Shown: piece after piece, positions 16,680-25,046 of the stretch
Numbering within the stretch: the first letter of the stretch is position 1
Layout of the letters: each line of letters opens with the position of its first letter
Source of the DNA: Yinghuangia seranimata
GTDB lineage: Bacteria; Actinomycetota; Actinomycetes; Streptomycetales; Streptomycetaceae
Assembly: GCF_029953285.1 (NCBI RefSeq)
Contig: NZ_JASAOI010000007.1
Coordinates: 169,504-233,503, forward strand
Length of the DNA stretch: 64,000 bases
Direction of reading: 5' to 3'
The notes under the pieces: generated by a model
The model's input: the letters and a program-made list of their open reading frames with translations, nothing else
The model's database searches: none
Told to the model about the DNA's origin: nothing
Translations under genes and position numbers: made by a program

Positions 16680-18323
16680 ATGTCCGACACGCACGCGGGG
16701 AACACGAGCCGGCGGACGGGGCGCCAGGCCGTCGTCATCGTGCACGGCATGGGCGAGCAGCGCCCCCTCGACGCGCTGACCGGCTTCATCAACGCGGGCC
16801 TGCCGCCGGACGACGGGAACCACCGGCTGTACTACTCCCGCCCAGACATCGTCGGCGGCGGCTACGACTCACGGCGCTTCCTCGCCCCCGCCACCGCCGA
16901 CCGCCCGCAGACGGAGTTCTTCGAGTACCACTGGGCGCACCTCATGCAGGGCAACCGGCTGCGCGACATGCGGTCGATCACGCGCCGCCTCCTGCTGCGG
17001 CCGCCGTGGCGCGTGCCGGCCGGGCTGCGCCTCGCGTGGCTGCTGATCTGGCTGCTGGGTATCGCGCTCGCGTGCATCATCGCGATCGGGCCGATCCACG
17101 ACGAGCTGCTGCAGACGTGGGAGGACGCGTACGCGTGGCTGCTCGGGCTGGCCGGCGGCGCCCTGCTCATCCTCGTGCTGGCGTTCCTGCTTGGCCACAT
17201 CGGCATGTTCATCCCGGGCATCCTCACCAACAGCTTCGCCGACGTCGTGCGCTACCTCGACACCACGCCGCGGTCGTACGAGGTGCGCCGGCAGATCCGC
17301 AAGGGCTTCGTCGACCTGCTGGAGAACCTGCACACGTCGCGGTACGGCGGCAACCCGCGCTACCAGCGGATCGTCATCGTGGCCCACAGCCTCGGCGCGT
17401 ACATCGCGTACGACGGCATCAGTTACCTGTGGAGCACCATGAACACCCGTGCCCGCCAAGGGGCTTCGGGGGCGCCGGACGGGCTGCGCGGACTGGAGGC
17501 GGCGGCCAGGTGGCTGGACGAGGACTCGGAGGAGGCCCGGCAGACGTACCGCAGGGCGCAGTACCGGCTGTGGACCGGGCTTCGGGCCCAGGGCAACCCG
17601 TGGCTGATCACGGACTTCGTGAGCGTCGGAACGCCGATGTACTTCGCGGACGTGCTCGCCGAGCGCACCCCGAAGCGGTTCGCGACCCGGGTCCGCAGGC
17701 GCGAACTGCCCACCTGTCCGCCGCAGAACGAGGAACGGGCCGGCGACACCGCGCCGCCGCACTACTCGTACTCCTGGCGGGGTCGTGAAGTTCTGTACGG
17801 GGCGGCCCCGTTCGCGGTCGTGCGGTGGTCGAACCTGTGGTTCCCCTCGGCGCCGCGCTGGTTCGGGGCCACCGGCGACTGGTTCGGCGGGCCGCTCCGG
17901 CCGTTGTTCGGCGACGGCGTGCACGACGTGCGGGTGACCGGCAACAGACCGAAGCGCTGGATCCCGGCGTTCGCGCACGGCTGGTACTTCAAGTTCCCGG
18001 ACGACCACCACCCCGACTCCATCACCGCACACCTGAAGACGGCACTCGACCTGGGCGACACCCACGCGCACGACCCGTGGCTGCGCCCCACACGGGACCA
18101 GATCGACACCGCCCGGCACCTGTTGCACGAGGCCGGCTTCTCCTGCCGCCGCATGACGCGCAAGCACGTCGACCTGACGGACCCGAGGGAGCCGGTGCCG
18201 CGCCAGTCGGTCCGGGACTGGCTTTCGTCCATGACGCGCTCTCAACTCGCGTGCCTGATCGAAGACTTGAACTGGCGCGTGAAGCGGAAGAAGGTCGGGA
18301 CGCTGCTGGACCCGGAGGAGTAG
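16680..18323 (+). CDS. Membrane-anchored lipase-like alpha/beta hydrolase
   Basis: A 547-residue protein. It opens with a lipase-type strand VVIVHGMGEQ (about residues 18-27, oxyanion region), followed by two long membrane segments near residues 118-142 and 158-185. The nucleophile elbow AHSLGAY lies near residue 238. The C-terminal half is Trp-rich with several conserved His-Asp pairs (Gly-Asp-Gly-Val-His-Asp-Val). Such proteins with two transmembrane helices inserted between the first strand and the serine elbow are found in Streptomyces but have no known substrate. GGGAGG lies 6 bases before the ATG at 16680. The ORF upstream of that point has no protein character. Confidence 0.75.
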   Translation: MSDTHAGNTSRRTGRQAVVIVHGMGEQRPLDALTGFINAGLPPDDGNHRLYYSRPDIVGGGYDSRRFLAPATADRPQTEFFEYHWAHLMQGNRLRDMRSITRRLLLRPPWRVPAGLRLAWLLIWLLGIALACIIAIGPIHDELLQTWEDAYAWLLGLAGGALLILVLAFLLGHIGMFIPGILTNSFADVVRYLDTTPRSYEVRRQIRKGFVDLLENLHTSRYGGNPRYQRIVIVAHSLGAYIAYDGISYLWSTMNTRARQGASGAPDGLRGLEAAARWLDEDSEEARQTYRRAQYRLWTGLRAQGNPWLITDFVSVGTPMYFADVLAERTPKRFATRVRRRELPTCPPQNEERAGDTAPPHYSYSWRGREVLYGAAPFAVVRWSNLWFPSAPRWFGATGDWFGGPLRPLFGDGVHDVRVTGNRPKRWIPAFAHGWYFKFPDDHHPDSITAHLKTALDLGDTHAHDPWLRPTRDQIDTARHLLHEAGFSCRRMTRKHVDLTDPREPVPRQSVRDWLSSMTRSQLACLIEDLNWRVKRKKVGTLLDPEE

Positions 18324-18349
18324 CGCCCTCCACCCGATTCCGCCGAGCG

Positions 18350-19822
18350 TCACGCCCCGGTCCGGCGGCACCATCGCGCGCTGGACCCCAGAGTGGCCGT
18401 CACCGCCGCGCCGGCCGCCAACGTGGCCGTCGGAAGGGCGACCCCCAGGATGAGGAAGCCGGGTGGCGTGTCCAACGTCAGCTTCGCGCCTCCTCCGAAG
18501 GCGAAGTACTGCACGATCAGGCTGCCGCTGTGGAACGCCGCCAGGCTCGCGGTCGCCACCAGCATCCGGCGTCCTCGTTCGCTGCGCTGGGACAGGCGCC
18601 ACGCGCCGATCGCGACCAGAACCGCCTCGGCGACGGCCACGACCAGGTTGACCGAGATCACGCCCTTGGGTGCCCCTCGCTCGTCGAGCAGACCGAAGAA
18701 CTTGACCACCAGATAGAGGATTCCGGGCACGCACAACCCCGCGAGGGTGACCGCAGTCTTCGCGCTGCGCCCGCCGTCCCGGTCCGGAGCCGTCCAGTTC
18801 GGCGTGTAGGGGCCGGGCGGCTGCGCCCACCCGTTCACCGGCGGCTGGGGCGGTCGGGGAGGCGGAACGTCGTAGCCGGGTCCGACCGTGGTGCCCCCGC
18901 GCGGTGTGGGCGGCGGGGCGTTCCGCCACGTCGGGACCGCGGCCTCGGGCACGGCCGACGCAGGTACGGCAGAGGCAGGCGTGTGTTCGAGCTTCCGCAG
19001 CGCGACGGCGAGTTCGGCGGCGCTGCCGTACCGCCGGTCGGGGTCCTTCTGCAGCAGCCTCAACACCAGTTCGTCCCACGCGGCCGGTACGCCGGGAGCC
19101 ACCGAGCCGGGGGCGGGCGGCGGTTCGGTGAGATGGGCCGTCAGAAACCCGACCGTGTCCGGGGCCTGGAACGGCAGGCGGCCGGTGATCAGCTCGAACA
19201 GCAGGCAGCCGAGCGCGTACAGGTCACTGCGCGCCTCGGCGAACCCGCGTGCCTGCTCCGGCGCCATGTACGACGGCGTGCCCACGATGAAGCCGGTCTG
19301 GGTGAGGCGCTCGGAGGTCGCACCGGGATCGGCCGCACGCGCGATCCCGAAGTCGAGGACCTTCACCATGCCGGACGGCGTGACGATGACGTTGGACGGC
19401 TTGATGTCCCGGTGCATCACCCCGGCCTCGTGCGCGTCGGCCAGCGCGTCGCAGATCTGCGCGCCCCACCAGGCCGCCTCCGGGAGCGTGACGCCGCGGC
19501 GCCGCACGATGACGTCGAGACCCTCGCCCCGGACCAGTTCCATGACCAGGAAGGGCGCGTTGCCGTCGTCGGAACCGGTCTCGCCGAGGTCGTGGACGGT
19601 CACGATGTTCGGATGCTGCAGCCGGGCCGTGAGCCGCGCCTCGCGCAGGAACCTGCCCCGCGACTCGGCGCCGCGGCTCCCGCCGCCGGCGAGCAGCGAG
19701 ATCACCTTGACCGCGACGCTCCGGTCCAGCGACTCGTCCCGCGCCTCCCACACCTCCCCCATGCCGCCCTCGCCGAGCTGCCGGACCAGGCGGTAGCGGC
19801 CTCCCAGAACTTCGCCCTGCAC
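18350..19822 (-). CDS. Hanks-type serine/threonine protein kinase with C-terminal membrane domain
   Basis: A 490-residue kinase from a GTG start (19822, GGAGG 7 bases upstream). The kinase domain spans about residues 8-270: glycine loop LGEGGMGEVW, VAVK lysine, HRDIKPSN catalytic loop, DFG, and APE in MAPEQA. A Pro- and Ala-rich linker (about 285-365) leads to four predicted membrane helices (about 370-480). No PASTA repeats are present, so the ligand-sensing part may be the membrane domain itself. It probably phosphorylates cytosolic partners in response to an envelope signal. It converges with the hydrolase at 16680 (stops 27 bases apart). Confidence 0.9.
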   Translation of the reverse strand: MQGEVLGGRYRLVRQLGEGGMGEVWEARDESLDRSVAVKVISLLAGGGSRGAESRGRFLREARLTARLQHPNIVTVHDLGETGSDDGNAPFLVMELVRGEGLDVIVRRRGVTLPEAAWWGAQICDALADAHEAGVMHRDIKPSNVIVTPSGMVKVLDFGIARAADPGATSERLTQTGFIVGTPSYMAPEQARGFAEARSDLYALGCLLFELITGRLPFQAPDTVGFLTAHLTEPPPAPGSVAPGVPAAWDELVLRLLQKDPDRRYGSAAELAVALRKLEHTPASAVPASAVPEAAVPTWRNAPPPTPRGGTTVGPGYDVPPPRPPQPPVNGWAQPPGPYTPNWTAPDRDGGRSAKTAVTLAGLCVPGILYLVVKFFGLLDERGAPKGVISVNLVVAVAEAVLVAIGAWRLSQRSERGRRMLVATASLAAFHSGSLIVQYFAFGGGAKLTLDTPPGFLILGVALPTATLAAGAAVTATLGSSARWCRRTGA

Positions 19823-19923
19823 TCCTGCGCCTCCCCGTGGTGAACTGCGGTGCGACGACGCGGGCGCACGCCCCCGGCATCCGGCCGGAGCGTAGCAACG
19901 CGCCATGGACGACGGGGGAAACG

Positions 19924-20294
19924 ATGGAACTCATCTGCGGGCACGACGAACCTCCCTACGGCTCGCCGCTCTGCGCGCACATCACGGCGAAGTGGACGGA
20001 GTCGAAGACGGCACTCGACTACTTCACCCGGTACACCGGCGTGGGGGTGACGACCGAACGCGTCTGCGAGCAGTGCCGGGACCTGCTCGCCGAGGGCGGG
20101 ACGGTCACCACGGACCGTATGTGCGAGGACTGCTTCCGCGAGGTCGAAGGCTGCGTTCTGCAGGGCGCGTTGGGGGCGCCGGAGGTGCGGGAGCGTATTA
20201 CGGAGATCGACTCCAGCTCGTCGAGTTCGACGGCATCCGCCTCATACGCTGGCGGACCGAGCAGGGCCCGCGGGCGGCGGTGTCGGACCAGTAG
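19924..20294 (+). pseudogene. Cys-rich (zinc-ribbon-like) small protein gene with a probable frameshift
   Basis: From the ATG at 19924 (RBS GGGGGAA) the frame encodes a CGH motif, then CEQC and CEDC, a zinc-ribbon-like arrangement, for about 90 residues. Near 20190-20205 the frame turns into low-complexity serine (open to 20355). In the frame shifted by one base the sequence continues as LVEFDGIRLIRWRTEQ and stops at 20294, with normal G/C third positions. One missing base in GAG-CGx-TAT would restore a single 120-odd-residue gene. This may be a real frameshift or a sequencing error. Function not recognised. Confidence 0.55.
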
Positions 20295-20305
20295 CGGCTA
20301 CGGGG

Positions 20306-20926
20306 TCACCCAACCTTCGCCCGCAGTTCGGCGTTCTGCCGTTCGAGGTCGGTGACGCGCTGCTGGAGGCTGCGGATCGTGTGCTCGACGACGTCGCGCG
20401 GGAACAGCTGCGGGATGTGCTGGCGGCAGTTCCAGTCGTACGCCTCGACGTCGATGAGCAGCGCCCGTTCGACCTTCGCGGGGTAGCCGGCGGGCGTGAG
20501 CGCGGCGATCAGGTCCGGGTCGTCCGCGGCCTCGACGGCGCGGGCGCGGCCGAAGACCTTCATGCGGGTCCGGGTCGTGTAGTCCATGAGGAACAGCGAG
20601 ACGCGGTCGTCGTGGTCGAGGTTGCCGCGGCTGATGTACTGCCGGTTGCCGCGGAAGTCGGCGAAGCCGAGCGTGTGCGCGTCGAGGACGTGGAGGAACC
20701 CGGGCGGCCCGCCGCGGTGCTGGATGTACGGCCAGCCGCTCTCGCCGACGGTGGACATGTAGAAGCTGTCCCGGTCGGCGATGAAGGCGGCCTCGTCGGG
20801 CCCGATGAGGTCGGCGACGGGCGGGGCGGCGTCGGCCATGCGCGCGTACGAGTCGCGGCTGCCGTGCCGTTCCTGGTGCCGCTGGACGTCGGGGGTGAAA
20901 GCGATCTGCGCGTAGCGGCTGGTCAC
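20306..20926 (-). CDS. Pyridoxamine 5'-phosphate oxidase-family (split-barrel flavin) protein
   Basis: A 206-residue protein of the PNPOx-like fold. It contains IGPDEAAFIADRDSFYMST followed by Gly-Trp-Pro-Tyr-Ile-Gln-His-Arg-Gly-Gly-Pro-Pro-Gly, the pattern of the subgroup annotated as pyridoxamine 5'-phosphate oxidase-related flavin-nucleotide-binding proteins, then LGFADFRGNRQYISRGNL (FMN contacts). The C-terminal 35 residues (SLQQRVTDLERQNAELRAK) form a short coiled coil, suggesting oligomerisation. The substrate is unknown; members bind FMN, F420 or haem. It converges with the frameshifted gene at 19924. Confidence 0.85.
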   Translation of the reverse strand: MTSRYAQIAFTPDVQRHQERHGSRDSYARMADAAPPVADLIGPDEAAFIADRDSFYMSTVGESGWPYIQHRGGPPGFLHVLDAHTLGFADFRGNRQYISRGNLDHDDRVSLFLMDYTTRTRMKVFGRARAVEAADDPDLIAALTPAGYPAKVERALLIDVEAYDWNCRQHIPQLFPRDVVEHTIRSLQQRVTDLERQNAELRAKVG

Positions 20927-21013
20927 GGCGTTCCTCCGAGAGCCGGCAGTTAATGTCTGATGCAGAGAATAACCGTTACATCGATCGATGCATTCCCGTG
21001 CCGCGTCGCCATT

Positions 21014-21340
21014 TCAGAACGGCACGAAGCCGTCCGCCAGGTCGAGCTCGAACGGCCCACCCGGCACGGCCGGGTCCCAGCCCCGGCCGAGCGCGAGCCG
21101 GACCGCCCGGGCGACGTCCGCAGGCGTGACGGCGTGCGCCGGCCGGCCGACGAAGTTGCCCGCGTGGGCGTGGGCCGTCGTGACGACGAGGACGCGCCCG
21201 GGATCCTCGGCGCGTTCGACCACATAGGCGCACGGCCGCCACGCCATGCCGCGCACGTACGTCGGCCGGCCCCGCAGCATCCAGCGGTACGCGGTGCCGT
21301 CGACGACGATCCGCCGTGTGCTCTTGCGCGCCAAGGTCAC
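21014..21340 (-). CDS. Conserved small hypothetical protein
   Basis: A 108-residue soluble protein from a GTG start (21340). It is basic in its first 20 residues and beta-rich after that, with conserved-looking TAYRWMLRGRP and a final Phe-Glu-Leu-Asp-Leu-Ala-Asp-Gly-Phe. No motif for a known enzyme is visible. Small proteins of this size with the opening Arg-Arg-Ile-Xaa-Val-Asp-Gly are common in Streptomyces. It diverges from the PfkB kinase gene with 115 bases between. Confidence 0.6.
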   Translation of the reverse strand: MTLARKSTRRIVVDGTAYRWMLRGRPTYVRGMAWRPCAYVVERAEDPGRVLVVTTAHAHAGNFVGRPAHAVTPADVARAVRLALGRGWDPAVPGGPFELDLADGFVPF

Positions 21341-21455
21341 GTGTCCCCCATTCCGTCCACCCCTGACCTGCCGTCCCACGGCCGCCCGCCGGGCATCGCC
21401 GCGTCCGCCGACGGGTAGCGTCGGAGGCATCGCCCACCGTACGCAGGAGACCGCC

Positions 21456-22352
21456 GTGCCGCCGACACCCCGTGCGCTGTTCGTCGGGTTGTGCACGCTC
21501 GACGTCATCCAGTCCGTCGACCGCGCGCCCGGCCCGAACGAGAAGGTCGTCGCGCTGCGCCAGACCGTCGCGGCGGGCGGCCCGGCCGCGAACGCCGCCG
21601 CCACCTGCGCGGCGCTCAATGGGCAGGCGACCCTCGTCACGGCCCTCGGCCGGCACCCGCTCGCCGCCGGTGCCCGAGCCGACCTCGCCGGGCTCGGCGT
21701 CCGCATCATCGACACCGACCCGACCCGCGACGACCCGCCGGCGATCTCCTCGGTGCTAGTGGACGCGGCCAGCGGCGACCGCGCCGTCGTCTCCACCAAC
21801 GCCTCGGGCGCCGAACCCGAGGTCCCGGAAGCCCTTCCCGACGAGATCGCCGCAGCGCGCGTCCTCCTCGTGGACGGCCACCACATGGACCTCGCCCACG
21901 CCGCCGCCACCGAGGCCCGAAACGCAAGCCGCCTCGTGCTCTTCGACGGCGGCAGCTGGAAGGACGGCACGGAGGAACTGCTCTCCCACGTCGATGTCGC
22001 GGTCTGCTCGGCGGACTTCCGTCCACCGGGCGCGGCCTCGACCGACGAGGTCCTCGCGTTCCTCCTCGCCCGGGGCGTCGCCTTCGCCGCCGTCAGCCGA
22101 GGCCCGCTGCCCATCCGCTGGCGCACCCGCACCACCCACGGCGACCTGCCGGTCGCCGCCGCCCGCGTCGTCGACACCGTCGGCGCCGGCGACGTCCTCC
22201 ACGGCGCCCTCGCCTACGCCCTCGCCGCCCGCCCCGAACACCCCTTGACCGACGACGAGTTCACCGCCGCCCTGAGCTTCGCCTCCACGACAGCGAGCCG
22301 CTCCTGCACGGCCTTCGGCACCCGCGAGTGGATGACCATCGAGCACGTGTGA
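21456..22352 (+). CDS. PfkB-family carbohydrate kinase
   Basis: A 298-residue ribokinase-type enzyme. The N-terminal PfkB signature is visible in GGPAANAAATCAALN (near residue 40), and the C-terminal signature DTVGAGD (near residue 240) with the catalytic Asp is intact. The enzyme phosphorylates a sugar or nucleoside with ATP. The GTG start at 21456 has AGGAGA 6 bases upstream. It has no transporter or aldolase beside it, so the substrate is open (ribose, fructose derivatives or adenosine). Confidence 0.88.
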   Translation: MPPTPRALFVGLCTLDVIQSVDRAPGPNEKVVALRQTVAAGGPAANAAATCAALNGQATLVTALGRHPLAAGARADLAGLGVRIIDTDPTRDDPPAISSVLVDAASGDRAVVSTNASGAEPEVPEALPDEIAAARVLLVDGHHMDLAHAAATEARNASRLVLFDGGSWKDGTEELLSHVDVAVCSADFRPPGAASTDEVLAFLLARGVAFAAVSRGPLPIRWRTRTTHGDLPVAAARVVDTVGAGDVLHGALAYALAARPEHPLTDDEFTAALSFASTTASRSCTAFGTREWMTIEHV

Positions 22353-22371
22353 GACCGCGTCAGACAGTAGG

Positions 22372-22992
22372 TCAGCCTGTCAGGCCGTCGAGCCAGGGCC
22401 ACCAGCCGCCTGTTGTGACGAGGTCGGCGAGCATGTCGTAGCCGGCCGGGTCGCAGTGGGCGCCGTCGCCGTAGCGGGTGATGCTGGACCACCATTCGGG
22501 GCGTTCGTCGAGGGCGTGGAAGACGGGGATGAACGGGGCGCCCTGGGCGGCGCATTCAGCGGCGTAGGCGTCGGTCAGGGTGCCGATGTCGTCGCGGCCG
22601 CCGTCGTGCGGGATCGGTGCGGGGCCGACCACGAGGGTGGGCCAGCCCGCGTCGCGGGCGTCGGTCAGGACGGTGCGGAGGTTGGCGACGCTGTCCGCGA
22701 GGCCGACGCGGGGGCGGCCGTTCTCGTGGGTCGTGTCGTTGACGCCGAACGAGAACACCACGCCGTGCGCGTCGCCGCCGGTCGTGAGACGGGGCGCGGC
22801 CTCGGCGTACCAGCGGGCGGCGATGTCGGCGGAGGTCTCGCGGCGCACCCCGAGGTTGTACGCGACCAGGTCGTAGCCCTTGCGTCGAGCCTCGCCCGCG
22901 ACACGTCCGGCCCAGCCGCCGCGGTCGACGTCTCCGACGCCTTGCGTGAACGAGTCTCCGACGAAGCAGATACGCAGATCGGGCGTGCTCAT
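22372..22992 (-). CDS. GDSL/SGNH-type esterase
   Basis: A 206-residue hydrolase of the SGNH family. Block I GDSFTQG (near residue 12) carries the catalytic Ser, block III GVND (near 85) the Asn, and block V has a DxxH-like end (GDGAHCDPAGY, near 185). There is no signal peptide, so it is probably cytoplasmic. It cleaves short acyl or acetyl esters; the substrate is unknown. It converges with the PfkB kinase, stops 19 bases apart. Confidence 0.88.
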   Translation of the reverse strand: MSTPDLRICFVGDSFTQGVGDVDRGGWAGRVAGEARRKGYDLVAYNLGVRRETSADIAARWYAEAAPRLTTGGDAHGVVFSFGVNDTTHENGRPRVGLADSVANLRTVLTDARDAGWPTLVVGPAPIPHDGGRDDIGTLTDAYAAECAAQGAPFIPVFHALDERPEWWSSITRYGDGAHCDPAGYDMLADLVTTGGWWPWLDGLTG

Positions 22993-23142
22993 GAGGGTGT
23001 CCGTCCCGCTTTCCGGCCCGGTCCAGGTTGCCGACGGCCCGGCGCCGCTCGTCCGATGGTGATGTTGATGTCGGTGCCAGACGCTAGCGGGGGGCGAGGG
23101 TCCGCGGCTCGCGATTTATACCCCCGGGTCCAGGTCGTCGCC

Positions 23143-23177
23143 CCATCCATGCACAACCTTTGGCCGCGCATGGATGG
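23143..23177. terminator. Hairpin after the sigma/membrane-protein operon
   Basis: Perfect 10-bp arms CCATCCATGC (23143-23152) and GCATGGATGG (23168-23177) with a 15-base loop, 59 bases downstream of the stop at 23236 on the minus strand. A terminator is the simplest reading. The rest of 22993-23235 shows nothing else. Confidence 0.55.
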
Positions 23178-23235
23178 CGGACACGACGCGCCGGTGCAGG
23201 CGGTCCGCAGATCGGCCTCGGTCGGCCCGCGTCTA

Positions 23236-24078
23236 TCAGCGGGTTGCTCGGGTGGGGCTCGCCGACAGGTTCGGGGAGCCGGGGGTCCACGGCGGGGGGC
23301 CGCCGGAGAAGTCGGCCGGGTCGGGCTCGGGGACCGTCTCGCCCGGTGCGGGCGACCTCGGGACGCCGGCGGTCGCTCGCGTGATGACCGAGCCGTCGGC
23401 GGCGTAGACCGTCACGGTGGACACAGTGGCGAAACGGTAGTGCTCCCGGTCGGCCGATTTTGACGGCGGTACATAGAAGACGGACCATCCAGGCGTGCCC
23501 GGCAGGGTGACGACCGAAGCGACGTAGATGCGGCCGTCCAGGTCGATGACGGCGCCAGCGGCGGGCGTGTGGCCGAGGTAGACGACGCCGCCCAGCAGCA
23601 GGAGTCCATCGACGTCGGGCCGTTCCATCACGTAGGCCGAGATGGCGGGACGGTCGACGCTCTCGGCGGGACGGTGCTTCGACGGGCGCATGTCAACCAC
23701 GGTGGTGGCCCCGGTCGGCCGCTTGATGTCGGCGCGGTCCGCGTACATCGTGAACACGTAGCCCGCCCCGACCTCGAAGTGCTCGCCGGGCTGCAGCACG
23801 CGCACCGGCGCGAACGACGGTGCGGCCGTCGGCACCCGTGGCACCGCCACGGTCGCCGCGGGACGGGTGTGGGAGGGCGTGAGGCCGGGCACCGCCGCCA
23901 CCACGCCCACGACCCCGGCCAGCACCGACACGGCGGTGCCGGTCCACACGCGGCGCCTGCGTACGCGCAGGGCACGGCCTCGGGCGACCACCCGTTCCAC
24001 CGGCGGGGGCGTCGTGTCGCGATGGGCGTCGACCCCGTTCAGGGCGCCGCGCAGCAGTTCCTCGTCCGTCAGGGTCAT
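23236..24078 (-). CDS. Single-pass membrane protein coupled to an ECF sigma factor
   Basis: A 280-residue protein. Residues 1-45 are cytosolic and highly basic at the end (RALRVRRRR), residues 46-66 form a membrane helix, and the remaining 210 residues lie outside. The layout (short cytosolic region, one helix, extracytoplasmic domain) and the 4-base overlap of its ATG with the sigma-factor stop (24075-24078) are those of an anti-sigma or sigma-linked sensor. The N-terminus is short for a typical ZAS anti-sigma domain and lacks its HxxxCxxC motif, so the role as anti-sigma factor is inferred from position only. Confidence 0.75.
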   Translation of the reverse strand: MTLTDEELLRGALNGVDAHRDTTPPPVERVVARGRALRVRRRRVWTGTAVSVLAGVVGVVAAVPGLTPSHTRPAATVAVPRVPTAAPSFAPVRVLQPGEHFEVGAGYVFTMYADRADIKRPTGATTVVDMRPSKHRPAESVDRPAISAYVMERPDVDGLLLLGGVVYLGHTPAAGAVIDLDGRIYVASVVTLPGTPGWSVFYVPPSKSADREHYRFATVSTVTVYAADGSVITRATAGVPRSPAPGETVPEPDPADFSGGPPPWTPGSPNLSASPTRATR

Positions 24079-24629
24079 GTCGTCACCGTCTTCGGAGTGC
24101 TCGGGTTTATGGGCCGGGCCGGCTCACGCAGGGCGGCCAAGGTGCCATCCGCCCGCAACGTGGCGATGGCGCGGGCGCTCTGGCTGCGCACGGTCGACGC
24201 CGTGGTGCCCAGCACCGCCGCCGCCTGCGCGGGGCTCATGTCCTCGAAGAAGCAGAGCACCAGGACCGTCCGCTGGCGGCGCGGCAGACGGGTGAGCGCG
24301 CCGACCAGCGCGTCCCGGGCGTCGACCTGCCCGGTGGCGTCGTCGTGCACAGGTTCGGGCACGCGCGGGGACAGCAGTTCGCGCAGCCTCGTGCGGCGCA
24401 GGCGTGTCGCGTGTGTGTTGACGAGGATGCGCCACACGTACGCGTCGATCTGGTCGCTCTTCTCGACCTTGTCCCATTTGACGTACGCGCGGCTGAGCGC
24501 GGCCTGCACCAGGTCCTCAGCGTCGTGGTGGTTGCCCGTCAGCAACCTCGCCGCCCTCAGCAGCCGCGGCCAGCGACTCGCCATGAAGGCCCGGAAATCC
24601 TCGTCCGTGTTCTTGGGGCCGGTGGTCAT
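24075..24629 (-). CDS. SigE-family ECF RNA polymerase sigma factor
   Basis: A 184-residue extracytoplasmic-function sigma factor. Region 2 (DFRAFMASRWPRLLRAARLL then DAEDLVQAAL) spans about residues 10-75, and region 4 (LPRRQRTVLVL, then the helix-turn-helix SPAQAAAVLGTTASTVRSQ) about 115-170. The start at 24629 gives the normal family length; the open frame to 24833 is not coding. It directs RNA polymerase to a small regulon, probably including its own operon. The partner membrane protein is translated from an overlapping start. Confidence 0.92.
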   Translation of the reverse strand: MTTGPKNTDEDFRAFMASRWPRLLRAARLLTGNHHDAEDLVQAALSRAYVKWDKVEKSDQIDAYVWRILVNTHATRLRRTRLRELLSPRVPEPVHDDATGQVDARDALVGALTRLPRRQRTVLVLCFFEDMSPAQAAAVLGTTASTVRSQSARAIATLRADGTLAALREPARPINPSTPKTVTT

Positions 24630-25046
24630 CGCAACGCCGCCTCTGGCCGCGCTGCGGTGCATCTGATCGGTCTCATGCCGTCCCCCGTGGCGTGTTCGCG
24701 TTTGGGCTACCTGTCCGTACGACGCCCGGAGAGCACCAAAGTGCTGCTCGCGTCCGCGGTCGGCAGCGGTCTCACCCACAGCTCGCGGCCTTGACACAGC
24801 GTCAGATGTTGCGGAGCAGGAGCGTTTCCTCAACGCAGCCCCGACGCCGTCAACGTCAATCTTGACGGCTTCCTAACGCCGGGTGGTCCGGAGGCCTTCG
24901 CGGCGCGACCTAGTCTGCTTTCGCCCCCTTCGGATCTTCGGCGTCGCACGCGGCGGCGGAGGTCCGGCGGAGCGCCGGGCTCCGGCCCGACACAGCGGCT
25001 CTGGCGGCGGCACGAACCCTCACCCCCGACAGGAGACCGCACCACC
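24630..25046. other. Divergent intergenic region between the sigma gene and the permease gene
   Basis: A 417-base region without a gene. A dyad is visible: GCCGTCAA (24846-24853) with TTGACGGC (24862-24869), and nested in it CGTCAA (24854-24859) with TTGACG (24862-24867). It could be an operator for the permease; the TTGACG could also be a -35 box, but no convincing -10 follows at 16-19 bases. A GACAGGAGA Shine-Dalgarno element lies before the permease ATG. No riboswitch was recognised. Confidence 0.4.

Noticed and set aside
15344..17788. An 814-codon + strand frame across the hydrolase at 15173 and the lipase-like gene.
   Set aside because: No family features; it is antisense to one real gene and out of frame with another.
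24630..25046. A c-di-AMP (ydaO-type) or other riboswitch upstream of the permease.
   Set aside because: No conserved core of ydaO or another riboswitch was found; only a short dyad is visible.
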